Counted from the first letter of the stretch, positions 32,964 through 41,926 are shown. The stretch is DNA of 64,000 nucleotides from Cellulomonas soli (GCF_013409305.1 NZ_JACBZJ010000001.1:930001-994000), one strand, 5' to 3'. The notes: generated by a model from the sequence alone, not told the origin. Numbers and translations are program-made.

Positions 32964-33697
32964 GGCGCTGCCCCCTCGACCCGGTCGTCCACCGCGACGA
33001 ACCGGACCCGGGAACCGGGCGGGAGCAGAGCCGGAGGCTCACGATCGACGTCGAAGAGCACGGTCGGGCACCGGCCGAGCAGCCGCCACCCCCCGGGGCT
33101 CGCCGCCGGGTACACCGCGCTGAACTCGTCGGCCACCGCGACCGCCCCCGCCGGGACCCGTTCGCGCGGCGTCGCCAGCCGCGGCACGCGCAACCGCGGG
33201 TCCAGACCCGTCAGGTACGCGAAGCCCGGCATGAACCCGCCGAACGCCACCGTGTACTCCGGCGCCAGGTGCCGCGCGACGACCTCCTCGACCGACAGGT
33301 CGACCAGATCGGCCACCTCCCGCAGGTCCGCGCCGTCGTACCGGACGGGCAGCTCGACGAGTCGCGGGCCCGTGACCGCCTCGATGTCCGCACCCCGGTC
33401 GATCCCGTCCCAGACCTGCAGGACCCGGGCGGCCAGCGCCGTGAGGTCGACACCCGGACGCGTGCGCAGCAGCACCGTCCGCGCCGCCGGCACGACGTCC
33501 AGCACCGCACGGACCGATGCGTCGGCCGGTCCGTCGGCGTGTCCGTCGGCGTGCCCGTCCGCCGACGCGACCGCGCGCGCACCCGCGATCGCGGCCGTGA
33601 GTGCCGCGTCGAGCAGGCGGACCGCCGCCAGGTCCGGCAGGTCGACCAGCAACGCCTCGTCGCCGTACGGGCGCACCACCGGTCGGGTGCCGGTCAT
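32960..33697 (-). CDS. pxpB: 5-oxoprolinase subunit B (KipI-like)
   Basis: A 245-aa KipI-family protein, partner of PxpC. It begins VVRPYGDEALLVDLPD and contains the family core LPVRYDGADLREVADLVDLS and FGGFMPGFAYLTGLDPRLRVPR followed by GGWRLLGRCPTVLFD. Near residues 46-60 is a small repeat (ADGHADGHADGPAD) encoded by a 12-base tandem repeat at about 33532-33558, which lengthens a surface loop. The ATG at 33695-33697 overlaps the pxpA stop by four bases, and the stop overlaps pxpC. In many bacteria pxpB and pxpC are fused; here they are separate. Confidence 0.92.
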   Translation of the reverse strand: MTGTRPVVRPYGDEALLVDLPDLAAVRLLDAALTAAIAGARAVASADGHADGHADGPADASVRAVLDVVPAARTVLLRTRPGVDLTALAARVLQVWDGIDRGADIEAVTGPRLVELPVRYDGADLREVADLVDLSVEEVVARHLAPEYTVAFGGFMPGFAYLTGLDPRLRVPRLATPRERVPAGAVAVADEFSAVYPAASPGGWRLLGRCPTVLFDVDREPPALLPPGSRVRFVAVDDRVEGAAP

Positions 33698-34470
33698 CGC
33701 GCCGCGAACGCGGTCACGTCGACGCCGGCCGCCGTCAGAGCCGACCGGACCCCGCGGGCCAGGTCGACCGCGCCCGGCGTGTCGGAGTGCACGCAGACCG
33801 ACCCCGCTGCGAGGCGCACATCGGTGCCGCCGTCGGCCGTGACGACACCCTCGAGCACCAGCCGCACCACCCGGCGCGCGACCTCGTCCGGGTCCGTGAG
33901 CACCGCGCCCGGCAACCCGCGCGGCACCAGCGTGCCGTCCGCCCGGTAGCCCCGGTCGGCGAACGCCTCGGCCACCGTGGGCAGGCCTCGCTCCTCCGCC
34001 AGGCGCAGCACGACCGAGCCCGGGAGGCCGACGACGGGCAGCGTGGCGTCGACCGCCGCGATCGCGTCGACCACCGCCTGCGCCTGCTCCTCGTGGTGCA
34101 CGATCGCGTTGTACAGCGCCCCGTGCGGCTTGACGTACGAGACCCTGCCGCCCGCCGCCCGGGCCAACGCCTCCAGCGCACCGATCTGGTAGACGACCTC
34201 GGCCCGCAGCACGTCGGCCGGCACGTCCAGGAACCGACGACCGAAGCCCGCCAGGTCCCGGTACGCCACGTGCGCCCCGACCTGCACCCCTCGGGCGACC
34301 GCCGCCTCGCACGTGGCCCCCATCAGCACCGGGTCACCGGCATGGAACCCGCAGGCCACGTTCGCGCTGGTCACCACATCGAGCAGCGCCGTGTCCGCGC
34401 CGGGTTCGCCCAGGCTCCAGGCACCGAAGCCCTCGCCGAGGTCGCAGTTGAGGTCGATCCGCCCACGCAT
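33694..34470 (-). CDS. pxpA: 5-oxoprolinase subunit A (LamB/YcsF family)
   Basis: A 258-aa LamB/YcsF-family protein, the catalytic partner that forms the ATP-dependent 5-oxoprolinase with PxpB and PxpC. Family signatures are IDLNCDLGEGFGAW at the N-terminus, TSANVACGFHAGDP, GAHVAYRDLAGFGRR, YVKPHGALYN and VCVHSDTPGAVDLARGVR. It is the first gene of the operon, starting at the ATG 34468-34470 and divergent from the helicase gene 63 bases away. The operon recycles pyroglutamate formed spontaneously from glutamine or from protein turnover. Confidence 0.95.
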   Translation of the reverse strand: MRGRIDLNCDLGEGFGAWSLGEPGADTALLDVVTSANVACGFHAGDPVLMGATCEAAVARGVQVGAHVAYRDLAGFGRRFLDVPADVLRAEVVYQIGALEALARAAGGRVSYVKPHGALYNAIVHHEEQAQAVVDAIAAVDATLPVVGLPGSVVLRLAEERGLPTVAEAFADRGYRADGTLVPRGLPGAVLTDPDEVARRVVRLVLEGVVTADGGTDVRLAAGSVCVHSDTPGAVDLARGVRSALTAAGVDVTAFAAR

Positions 34471-34533
34471 GCCCCGATCTTCCCCCCACGCCCGTCACCG
34501 TGGGGCCGTTGCGCGCGATGGAAGGATGAGCCC

Positions 34534-37113
34534 GTGGTCCGTCCCGGGGAGCTGCTCGACGTGCTGCTCGCCGCCGGACGGCGTGCCGACAGCGCGACGC
34601 ACGTGCGCACCCTGCCCGCGCGCGACGGCCGCCCCGCGGACTGGCCGACGTGGGCGGACCCCGACCTGGTGCGCGGCTACCGCACGCTCGGCGTCGAACG
34701 ACCGTGGACGCACCAGGCCGAGGCCGCCGACTCCGCATGGTCCGGCCGGCACACCGTGCTCGCCACGTCGACGGGCTCCGGCAAGTCGCTCGCGCTGTGG
34801 CTGCCCGCGCTCACCGCCGTGCGCGCCGACGTCGCCGCCGGAACGCTCGACCCCGGGCGTATCGAGTCGGTGGCACGGCGCGGCACGACGCTCTACCTGT
34901 GCCCGACGAAGGCCCTCGCCGCCGACCAGCTGGCCGCGCTCGAACGCCTGCTCGTCGCTGCCGGCACACGCGACCTGCGGGTGGCGACATGCGACGGCGA
35001 CACCTCGTTCGAGGAGCGCCGCTGGGTGCAGGACCACGCCGACGTCGTGCTCACGAACCCGGACTTCCTGCACCACGCGCTCCTGCCCCAGCACCGACGG
35101 TGGACCCGGCTGCTCGCGTCGCTGCGCTACGTCGTGCTGGACGAGTGCCACGCGTTCCGCGGGGTGTTCGGCGCCCACGTCGCCCTCGTGCTGCGACGGC
35201 TGCGCCGGCTCGCCGAGCAGTACGGGGCACGCCCGGTCTTCCTGCTCGCCTCGGCCACGACGTCCGACCCGGCGGCGAGCGCGGCCCGGCTCATCGGCGT
35301 CGACCCCGACGAGGTGGCCGCGGTGACCGACGACGGGTCGCCCGCGGGTCGCCGCACGTTCGTGCTGTGGCAGCCGCCCGAGCTGCCCGGCGGCGACGGA
35401 CCGTGGTCCGCCCTGCTGCCCGAGGACGACCCGTGGGCGACCGCCCTTCCCGTCCCGGCACCCGACCTCGCGCCCGGCAGCGCACCGGACGGCGGACCCG
35501 CCGGCGCGCCCGACGGCGGACCCGGCAGCACCGATCCGCTCCACCCACCGGCCACCGCGGGTGCCGGCGGCGAGGGTTCGGGGCCGCTGGGCACGGGCGA
35601 GCGCACGGTCGTCGACGCCGACGACCGCCCACGACGCACGGCGACCGCCGAGGTCGCCGACCTGCTGGCCGACCTGACCGCGGCCGGGGCCCGGACGCTC
35701 GCCTTCACCCGGTCGCGGCGCGGCGCGGAATCGGTCGCCACGACCACGCGCGCCCACCTCGCGGAGATCGACCCGTCCCTGGCCCGCGCCGTGCAGGCCT
35801 ACCGCGGCGGCTACCTGCCCGAGGAGCGGCGGGCCCTCGAACGCGCCATCCGCTCCGGCGAGCTGCGGGCGCTCGCCACGACGAACGCCCTCGAGCTCGG
35901 CGTCGACATCGCGGGTCTGGACGCCGTGCTCATCGCCGGGTGGCCCGGCACGCGCGTGTCGCTGTGGCAGCAGGCGGGCCGGGCCGGACGTGCGGGCGCG
36001 GAGGGGCTCGTCGCGCTCGTCGCCCGGGAGGACCCCCTCGACACCTTCCTCGTGCACCACCCGGAGGCGATCTTCGACACCCCCGTCGAGGCCACCGTGT
36101 TCGACCCCACGAACCCGTACGTGCTGGCCCCGCACCTGTGCGCGGCCGCGGCCGAGCTCCCGGTCCGCGCGAGCGAGCTGGGCCTGTTCGGCGGCGCCCG
36201 TGCCGGGCAGCTCCTCGACGAGCTGGTCGAGCGCGGTGCGCTGCGCCGTCGACCCTCGGGCTGGTACTGGACGCACTCCGAACCTGCCTCTCGCCTCACC
36301 GACCTGCGCGGCACGGGCGGCGACCCGGTCCGCGTCGTCGAGGCCACCACCGGTCGGCTGCTCGGCACCGTCGACGCGGCCTCCGCGGATGCGACCGTGC
36401 ACCCGGGTGCGGTGTACGTGCACCAGGGCCTGACGTTCGAGGTCGACGAGCTGCACCAGCAGGACGCCGTCGCCCTGGTCACGCGCCGGGACGTCGAGCA
36501 CGGCACCTGGGCGCGCTGGGTGTCGTCCACCACGATCGTGACGACCGACGCCGAGGTCCCGTGGGGGCCGGTGACGTGGGGGTACGGGCAGGTCGACGTG
36601 ACCACCCAGGTCATCGGCTACCAGCGCAAGCACCTGCCGGACATGCGCGTCATGGGCTACACCGACCTCGACCTGCCCGCCCGGACGCTGCGCACGGCTT
36701 CGGTGTGGTGGACGGCACCGGCCGACGTGCTGGAGGCCGCGGGCGTGACCGCCGAGCTGGCACCGGGCGCCCTGCACGCTGCCGAGCACGCCTCGATCGG
36801 GCTGCTCCCCCTGCTGGCCACGTGCGACCGGTGGGACCTCGGCGGGCTGTCGACGGCGCTGCACGTCGACACCGAGCACGCCACCGTGTTCGTGCACGAC
36901 GCGCTCGCCGGTGGTGCGGGGTTCGCCGAGCGCGGCTTCGAGCTCGGAACCACCTGGCTGCGGGCCACGCGCGACGCGATCGCCTCGTGCCCGTGCGTCG
37001 TCGGCTGCCCCGCCTGCATCCAGTCGCCCAAGTGCGGCAACGGCAACACCCCGCTGGAGAAGGCGGCCGCCGTGCGCCTCCTGGACGTCGTGCTCGCCCA
37101 CGCCCCGGCCTGA
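34534..37113 (+). CDS. DEAD/DEAH-box helicase with DUF1998 (MrfA/YprA/Hrq1-like)
   Basis: An 859-aa superfamily 2 helicase. Motif I is STGSGKSLALWLPA, motif II DECHAF, motif III LASATTSD, with motif VI QQAGRAGRAGAEG. A Pro/Gly/Asp-rich insert of about 60 residues (near residues 295-370) interrupts the space between the RecA lobes. The C-terminal DUF1998 region ends in a four-Cys cluster CPCVVGCPACIQSPKCGNGN, as in Bacillus MrfA, which repairs mitomycin C damage. The start is GTG at 34534 after GAAGGATGAG; no in-frame ATG lies near. Divergent from pxpA and convergent with the Tad operon; M. tuberculosis has the related Rv3649 close to its own Tad-like genes. Confidence 0.93.
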   Translation: MVRPGELLDVLLAAGRRADSATHVRTLPARDGRPADWPTWADPDLVRGYRTLGVERPWTHQAEAADSAWSGRHTVLATSTGSGKSLALWLPALTAVRADVAAGTLDPGRIESVARRGTTLYLCPTKALAADQLAALERLLVAAGTRDLRVATCDGDTSFEERRWVQDHADVVLTNPDFLHHALLPQHRRWTRLLASLRYVVLDECHAFRGVFGAHVALVLRRLRRLAEQYGARPVFLLASATTSDPAASAARLIGVDPDEVAAVTDDGSPAGRRTFVLWQPPELPGGDGPWSALLPEDDPWATALPVPAPDLAPGSAPDGGPAGAPDGGPGSTDPLHPPATAGAGGEGSGPLGTGERTVVDADDRPRRTATAEVADLLADLTAAGARTLAFTRSRRGAESVATTTRAHLAEIDPSLARAVQAYRGGYLPEERRALERAIRSGELRALATTNALELGVDIAGLDAVLIAGWPGTRVSLWQQAGRAGRAGAEGLVALVAREDPLDTFLVHHPEAIFDTPVEATVFDPTNPYVLAPHLCAAAAELPVRASELGLFGGARAGQLLDELVERGALRRRPSGWYWTHSEPASRLTDLRGTGGDPVRVVEATTGRLLGTVDAASADATVHPGAVYVHQGLTFEVDELHQQDAVALVTRRDVEHGTWARWVSSTTIVTTDAEVPWGPVTWGYGQVDVTTQVIGYQRKHLPDMRVMGYTDLDLPARTLRTASVWWTAPADVLEAAGVTAELAPGALHAAEHASIGLLPLLATCDRWDLGGLSTALHVDTEHATVFVHDALAGGAGFAERGFELGTTWLRATRDAIASCPCVVGCPACIQSPKCGNGNTPLEKAAAVRLLDVVLAHAPA

Positions 37114-37115
37114 CC

Positions 37116-37484
37116 TCACCCCTCCTCCCGTGCCGAGGACGGTCCGGCACGTGCCTGCCGGAGCGCCTGCCCGCCGACGCCGTCGACCGCCGCGGTGACC
37201 CGGAGCACGTCCGCTCCGTCCTCCTCGCAGGCGGTCAGCCGTGCACCGTTGCGCACGGCCGCCTCACCGGCCACCGCGCAGGCCGCCGCAACCCCCTGAC
37301 GGGGCAGGACCCCGGCGCCCGCGAGCGCGGCGAGGTCCGCAGCCGACTGAGCGCGCCCGGCCGAGCCGTGCGCGGCCGACAGCGCGCCGAGCCCCGCGCC
37401 GAGCAGCAGGACCACGGCCACCAGCGCGAGGACCAGCACCGTGCCCGAGCCCCGGTCGCCGGACGGCACGGGTGCCCGTGTCAC
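37116..37484 (-). CDS. TadE-like minor pseudopilin (Rv3654c-like)
   Basis: A 122-aa protein with one N-terminal membrane segment preceded by Gly: GDRGSGTVLVLALVAVVLLLGAGLGALSAAHG. The following RAQSAADLAALAGAG is the typical TadG/TadE-like stretch in which Ala-rich helices follow the anchor. The Glu normally found at +5 of class III prepilins is absent here. It starts with GTG at 37484, overlapping the upstream TadE-like gene, and is the last gene of the operon, only two bases from the convergent helicase stop. It corresponds by position and features to M. tuberculosis Rv3654c. Confidence 0.85.
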   Translation of the reverse strand: MTRAPVPSGDRGSGTVLVLALVAVVLLLGAGLGALSAAHGSAGRAQSAADLAALAGAGVLPRQGVAAACAVAGEAAVRNGARLTACEEDGADVLRVTAAVDGVGGQALRQARAGPSSAREEG

Positions 37485-37864
37485 GGCTCGCTCCGGCCCA
37501 CGGCCTGCGCCTGCACGTCCAGCGGCACCGCGTCCCAGCCGGTCACCGCACGCCCCACCGTCACCGTGACCCACTCTCCGTCCCGGACGACCTCGACGCT
37601 CGCTGCTCCCCCGGCGGCCCGACGCGCCGTCTGGACGACGACGGCATCGGACTCGCCGAGGGCGGCCGACCGGGCACCGGCGCGGGCTCCGTCGGCGCAC
37701 TGCCAGCGCACCGAAGACGCGTGCACGACACCCAGCACGACGAGCAGCAGCACGACCACTGCGGGGAGCGCGACCGCCAGCTCGGCCGTCACGCTCCCCC
37801 GGTCGCCCGGCTCGTCGAGCGGGAGGGCTACGGCGCGCGTGGGGCCCCGCCGCGCCGGGCTCAC
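37481..37864 (-). CDS. TadE-like pseudopilin
   Basis: A 127-aa TadE-family protein. A 24-residue basic leader ends at Gly, followed by SVTAELAVALPAVVVLLLVV: Glu at +5 after the Gly is the hallmark of prepilin peptidase substrates. The segment DGARAGARSAALGE after the helix is usual for TadE. It starts with GTG at 37864, overlapping the Flp-like gene stop, and is coupled to the last gene by GTGA. It is a likely minor pilin needed for assembly of Flp fibres, corresponding to Rv3655c. Confidence 0.87.
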   Translation of the reverse strand: MSPARRGPTRAVALPLDEPGDRGSVTAELAVALPAVVVLLLVVLGVVHASSVRWQCADGARAGARSAALGESDAVVVQTARRAAGGAASVEVVRDGEWVTVTVGRAVTGWDAVPLDVQAQAVGRSEP

Positions 37865-38250
37865 TGCTGCAGCGCCTGCCGGACGAGCGCCGTGAGCATG
37901 CCGCGGACCTCGTCGCCGCGCAGGATGACGAGCAGCAGCCCGGCGAACCCGACGGCCGCGAGCGTCGCGATCGCGTACTCGGCGGTCGCCATCCCGGCCT
38001 CCGCACCGGCCGCTCGCACGGCGTTCAGGCGGGACCGGAGCTGCTCCCACGGCGCCGCCGACCACAGCAGCAGCCCGGTTCGCCGCCCACGGGTCCTCCC
38101 GCCGACGCGCCCGCTCGCGCGCCGCGGGGAGCGGCGCCGACCGGGCGTCGTCCGCACCCGCGCGGCCGCCGGGCCGGTGAGCACCTCCGGCGTGCTGAGC
38201 ACCGCGGGGCCCGGGTGACCCTCGGTCGATCTGGTGAGCCGTGCGGACAT
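37861..38250 (-). CDS. Flp-type pilin (DUF4244) with very long leader
   Basis: Candidate major pilin subunit (129 aa). The sequence AEAG-MATAEYAIATLAAVGFAGLLLVIL has Gly86 followed by Met87 and places Glu91 and Tyr92 at +5 and +6, the exact class III (Flp) prepilin cleavage signature. The mature part would be only 43 residues, normal for Flp. The leader is 86 residues, Arg/Pro-rich and much longer than usual Flp leaders. An AGGAGG-like Shine-Dalgarno directly before the ATG at 38248-38250 supports this start. The gene is separated by about 160 bases from tadC and overlaps the TadE-like gene. Confidence 0.85.
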   Translation of the reverse strand: MSARLTRSTEGHPGPAVLSTPEVLTGPAAARVRTTPGRRRSPRRASGRVGGRTRGRRTGLLLWSAAPWEQLRSRLNAVRAAGAEAGMATAEYAIATLAAVGFAGLLLVILRGDEVRGMLTALVRQALQQ

Positions 38251-38410
38251 GGTCGCCTCCTCGTGACGGGCCGCCTGGTGCGGCCGGTCGCACGAGGATC
38301 GCGACGACCCGCCGCGCCGCGTGCGTCCCGCTCCCGGGACGGTGGCCGACCCCTGGCACCCCGGGGCTGTGGGCGCCTCGTGCGGCTCGCCCTGCTCGGC
38401 CGCCCGGCCG

Positions 38411-39040
38411 TCAGCCGACGAGCCCACCCGCCAGGGAGATGACCACCGGGACGAGCCCGAGCAGCATGAACGCCGGCAGGAAGCACAGGCCGAGCGGCAG
38501 CACGAGGTGCACGCCCAGGCGCGCCGCGGCCTCCCGGGCCTCGCCCCGAGCCTCACGGCGCAGCCGGTCGGCTGCGGCTCGCAGGGCGGGCCCGGGGGCG
38601 GCCCCGGTCGTCCAGCTGACGGCGAGCGCGCGCTCGAGCTCCCCGGACGAGGGCGCGTGCGCCCAGGCGGTCGACCATCCCGCCCCGAGCGCGAGCGCGG
38701 AGGCGACGCCGTGCAGCGCCGCGCCCTGGGCACCCGGGAGCGTGCGCGCCACCGCGTCCAGCGCGCGCGGCACGGCCGCCCCGGTGCCGAGCGCGGAGTC
38801 GACGAGCTCGAGCAGCAGCGCGGGGCCGAGGTCGACGGCGCCGACCCCGACGTCGGGCGCGCCCGTCCGCGCCGCAGGAGCCGCAGTGGCCCCACGGGTT
38901 GCGGGACCCAGCGCTGCGGGTCCGACGACAAACCCCGCGTGGCTCGCCGACCGGGCAGGCGTCGGCCGACGCCACCACCACGGCACCGAGCCGAGCACCG
39001 CGAGGACGCCGAGCAGGAGGGCGACCGCCCCGGGGCTCAC
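38411..39040 (-). CDS. Type II secretion F-domain protein (TadC-like)
   Basis: Inner-membrane platform protein (209 aa) of the Tad pilus system. It begins with a hydrophobic helix (GAVALLLGVLAVLGSVPWWW), has a central helical F domain (ELVDSALGTGAAVPRALDAVAR, later ALRAAADRLRREARGEAREAA), and ends with two hydrophobic stretches (LVLPLGLCFLPAFMLLGLVPVVI). It is shorter than proteobacterial TadC, as in other actinobacteria. It starts with GTG at 39040, overlapping the tadB stop by four bases. Confidence 0.86.
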   Translation of the reverse strand: MSPGAVALLLGVLAVLGSVPWWWRRPTPARSASHAGFVVGPAALGPATRGATAAPAARTGAPDVGVGAVDLGPALLLELVDSALGTGAAVPRALDAVARTLPGAQGAALHGVASALALGAGWSTAWAHAPSSGELERALAVSWTTGAAPGPALRAAADRLRREARGEAREAAARLGVHLVLPLGLCFLPAFMLLGLVPVVISLAGGLVG

Positions 39041-39732
39041 GACGTCCCCGACGCACCGGCGCGCGCGGCCCGGGACAGCAGGACCCTGGTCCACCACCGC
39101 CCGACGAGCAGAGCGCCGGCACCGAGCACGCCCGCGAGCGAGCCGACGCCCCCGCCGAGCAGCACCCCCAGCGGGTCGGCCCCCATCCCCGTTCCGAGCA
39201 CGAGCCCGAGGACCGGCAGCCACGACAGGACCGTCGCTGTCGCGCGCGGCCCGGCCAGCGCGGCCCGGCGATCACCCTCGAGCTCGGCCTCGACGGCCAG
39301 CGCGTCCCCGACCCGGTCGAGCTGGTCGGCGAGCGGGGCACCGAGCTCGGCGGCCAGCCGGGTCGCGGCGACCGCCGCAGTGGCCCGTGCGCGCACCGAC
39401 GTCGGCGCACGGCCGGCGTCGGAGCCGAGCAGGTCGGCCACGGTCGGGACGCCGTCGGGCACGGGCACCCCGAGCACGTGCGTCCACGCCTCCGTAGGCG
39501 GTGCGCCGGCCCGCAGCTGGGTGGCGACCCCGGCGAGCAGCGCGGTGAGGTCCCGGTCCCGGGCCCGCGTGCGTCGGGTGCGCCGCAGCCAGGACCGCCA
39601 CCGAACGGCGTCCGACGCGCGCACCGAACCGTCCGTCGGCGCGGACGCGGCCACGACGGCCGGGCTGCGCCCGCGCGGACCTGCCGACGCGAGCAGCGCC
39701 AGCGCGACGAGCACGCATGCCAGCCCGGTCAC
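39037..39732 (-). CDS. Type II secretion F-domain protein (TadB-like)
   Basis: Second membrane platform protein of the Tad system (231 aa). An N-terminal helix (GLACVLVALALLASAG) and an Arg-rich cytoplasmic region (RWRSWLRRTRRTRARDRDL) precede the F domain (LTALLAGVATQLRAGAPPTEAW, RLAAELGAPLADQLDRV). Two C-terminal helices follow (VLSWLPVLGLVLGTGMGADPL, VGSLAGVLGAGALLVGRWW). It starts with GTG at 39732, coupled to tadA by GTGA. TadB and TadC together form the platform on which TadA acts. Confidence 0.86.
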   Translation of the reverse strand: MTGLACVLVALALLASAGPRGRSPAVVAASAPTDGSVRASDAVRWRSWLRRTRRTRARDRDLTALLAGVATQLRAGAPPTEAWTHVLGVPVPDGVPTVADLLGSDAGRAPTSVRARATAAVAATRLAAELGAPLADQLDRVGDALAVEAELEGDRRAALAGPRATATVLSWLPVLGLVLGTGMGADPLGVLLGGGVGSLAGVLGAGALLVGRWWTRVLLSRAARAGASGTS

Positions 39733-40997
39733 GACGCGGTTCCCGCGGTCGACCGCAACCCCACGCGTGCGGTGAGCGCAGGCCAGGCGGGCCCGGGCAG
39801 GGCGCGTCGCCCCTCGACCGTGACCGCGTTCGACACACGCAACGACCCGTCCGGGGCGCGGTCGACCATGCCCACCTCGACCAGCCGGCGTGCTCCGTCG
39901 GGTTCGCGACGCATGTGCAGAACCGTGTCGAAGGCGCTGGCCGCGTGCGCCGCGACGGCGTCGCGCCCCATGCCTGCGAGGGCGGCGAGGGCCTCCAGCC
40001 GGGCCGGTACGTCGGCCGCGGTGTTGGCGTGCACGGTCGCGCACCCGCCCTCGTGGCCGGTGTTCAGCGCGGCCATGACCTCCCGGACCTCGGCCCCGCG
40101 GCACTCGCCGAGCACGATGCGGTCCGGTCGCATCCGCAGGGCCTGCCGGACCAGGTCGGCGAGCTCGACCCGCCCGGCCCCGTCGACGTTCGCGTGCCGG
40201 GCGAGCAGACGGACGACGTGCGGGTGCGCGGGCCGGACCTCCTCGGCCTCCTCGATGACGACGATCCGCTCGTCGTGCGGCACGGCCGAGAGCATCGAGG
40301 CGAGCAGCGTCGTCTTGCCCGAGCCGGTCGCGCCGCTGACCAGAAGGTTCGCCCGGGCCGCGAGCAGTGCGCGCAGCACGGCCACGAGCCCGGGCACGAG
40401 CGTGCCGGCGGCGGCGAGCTCGTCGAGCGTGAACGCGCGGGTGCGCACGACCCGCAGGCTCAGCAGCGGGCTGCGTGGCGCGACGGGCGGCAGCACGGCG
40501 TGCAGCCGGGTGCCGTCGGGCAGCCGGGCGTCGACGGTCGGGCTGGCGTCGTCGAGGCGTTGCCCACCCGCGCCCGCGAGCCGGACCGCGAGCGCCCGCA
40601 CGTCCTCGGTACGACCGAGGTCGACCGCCGTGCGGGTGAGCCGTCCGCGTCGTTCGACCCACACGTCCTGCGGGCCGTTGACCAGCACGTCGGTGACGTC
40701 GGGGTCGTCGAGCAGCGGCTGCAGCGGTCCGGCACCGACGAGCTCGTCGCGCACGGCCCGGCAGACCTGCGCGAAGGCGTGCGAACCGAGGATCGCCCCG
40801 TTCGCGCGCACGGCCTGCTCGACGGCTGCAGCGAGCGCGGCGTCGAACTCGGCCCGGCCGGCCGCACGGGTGCCTCCGTGGGCCTCGAGGTGCGCCTCGA
40901 GCAGGGGGCGGACGGCGTCGACGAGCGCCCGGTCGACCGGCGGTGTCGCCTCCTGCACCGGCGGGCCCGGGGGTGGCTGGGGGACGTCGACGGTCAC
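39729..40997 (-). CDS. tadA: Tad pilus assembly ATPase
   Basis: Secretion/assembly ATPase of the CpaF/TadA (VirB11-like) family, 422 aa. The N-terminal domain runs to about 170. Walker A lies in LVSGATGSGKTTLLASML, the Asp box in IVVIEEAEEVRP, Walker B in VLGECRGAEVREVMAALNTGH, and the His box in GGCATVHANTAADVPARLEAL. All catalytic elements look intact. It starts with GTG at 40997, overlapping the CpaE-like gene. It powers extrusion of the Flp-type pilin encoded downstream in the operon. Confidence 0.95.
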   Translation of the reverse strand: MTVDVPQPPPGPPVQEATPPVDRALVDAVRPLLEAHLEAHGGTRAAGRAEFDAALAAAVEQAVRANGAILGSHAFAQVCRAVRDELVGAGPLQPLLDDPDVTDVLVNGPQDVWVERRGRLTRTAVDLGRTEDVRALAVRLAGAGGQRLDDASPTVDARLPDGTRLHAVLPPVAPRSPLLSLRVVRTRAFTLDELAAAGTLVPGLVAVLRALLAARANLLVSGATGSGKTTLLASMLSAVPHDERIVVIEEAEEVRPAHPHVVRLLARHANVDGAGRVELADLVRQALRMRPDRIVLGECRGAEVREVMAALNTGHEGGCATVHANTAADVPARLEALAALAGMGRDAVAAHAASAFDTVLHMRREPDGARRLVEVGMVDRAPDGSLRVSNAVTVEGRRALPGPAWPALTARVGLRSTAGTAS

Positions 40998-41791
40998 CGG
41001 CCGACCTCGTCGAGCACGAGCCGGGCGGCGCGCCCCGCGGCCCGACCGAGCGGCCCGGCTCGTGGGACCCGGGCCCGTTCCAGGTGGGTGGCGAGCCTGC
41101 GGTCCTCCCGCACGGCGCACAGCAGCGGGAGGTCGACGGCCTCCTCGACCTCGGCGACCCCGAGCCCACCGGGTGCCGGGCCGCGCACGACCAGTCGCAG
41201 GTCGACCCCGGGGGCGGAGCCGGCGAGCGCCGCGGACACCGCGAGCGCACCCGCGACGGCGCGCAGGTCGCGTGGCGCGACCAGCAGGATCGTGTCGCAG
41301 ACCGCGCTCGGCGCGGTCCCGGCCAGCACGTCGGCACGGCCCAGGTCGAGCACGAGCGCACCGGTGGCCGTGGTGAGGGCTCCGAGCACGTCGGGCACGA
41401 CGTCGGTGGGCAGGGCGGCGGGCCGCAGGCGGTCGGCGCTGAGCACCGCGCACCGCCCCCACCGGGGCAGCAGCGTGAGCAGGTCAGCTCCGTCCACCTC
41501 GCCCCGGGCGGCATGCAGGTCGGGCCAGCGCAGCCCGGGGTCCCGTTCGACCCCGACGAGCACGTCGAGCCCGGCCGAGCCGGTGTCGAGGTCGACGAGC
41601 GCGGTCGCGGTGGCGTGCGCGAGCCGGTCAGCGAGGGCTGCGGCAAGGGTGGACGCGCCGGCACCGCCGCGGGCGCCGACGACGCCGACGACGCGCGCGC
41701 GTCGCCCCACGACCCCGGCCGACGGCATGCCGGCAGGGCGGTCGTGCGAGCCCGTCGCACGCAGGGCGCCGGGCACCTCGATGGTCGTCAC
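40994..41791 (-). CDS. CpaE/Ssd-like P-loop protein of the Tad operon
   Basis: A 265-aa MinD/ParA-superfamily protein. The deviant Walker A is VVGARGGAGASTLAAALADRL; compared with classic KGGxGKT, the signature Lys positions are replaced (R-G-G-A-G-A-S). An acidic segment ALVDLDTGSAGLDVLVGVE follows and a later GALVLDLGR resembles Walker A-prime/B. It matches the septum-site-determining protein Ssd (Rv3660c) and CpaE, which position pilus or septum machinery. Loss of the active Lys suggests weak or no ATP hydrolysis. It starts with GTG at 41791 and is first in the Tad operon. Confidence 0.87.
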   Translation of the reverse strand: MTTIEVPGALRATGSHDRPAGMPSAGVVGRRARVVGVVGARGGAGASTLAAALADRLAHATATALVDLDTGSAGLDVLVGVERDPGLRWPDLHAARGEVDGADLLTLLPRWGRCAVLSADRLRPAALPTDVVPDVLGALTTATGALVLDLGRADVLAGTAPSAVCDTILLVAPRDLRAVAGALAVSAALAGSAPGVDLRLVVRGPAPGGLGVAEVEEAVDLPLLCAVREDRRLATHLERARVPRAGPLGRAAGRAARLVLDEVGR

Positions 41792-41926
41792 GGTCGATCA
41801 CCTCCGACGGCGAGGATGTCGGTCGGCTTCCCGGCCCGGACCTGCGAGCGGCCGCACGCACGAGGTGACGGGCCCATGCCCGGGGCTGGGGGTGGGTCGT
41901 CCCGGCCGCTGCGCGACGGGACGAAC

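Noticed and set aside
33532..33558. 12-bp tandem repeat inside pxpB considered as a CRISPR-like or mobile repeat.
   Set aside because: It keeps the frame and encodes a loop (ADGHADGHADGP); there are no spacers and no associated genes.
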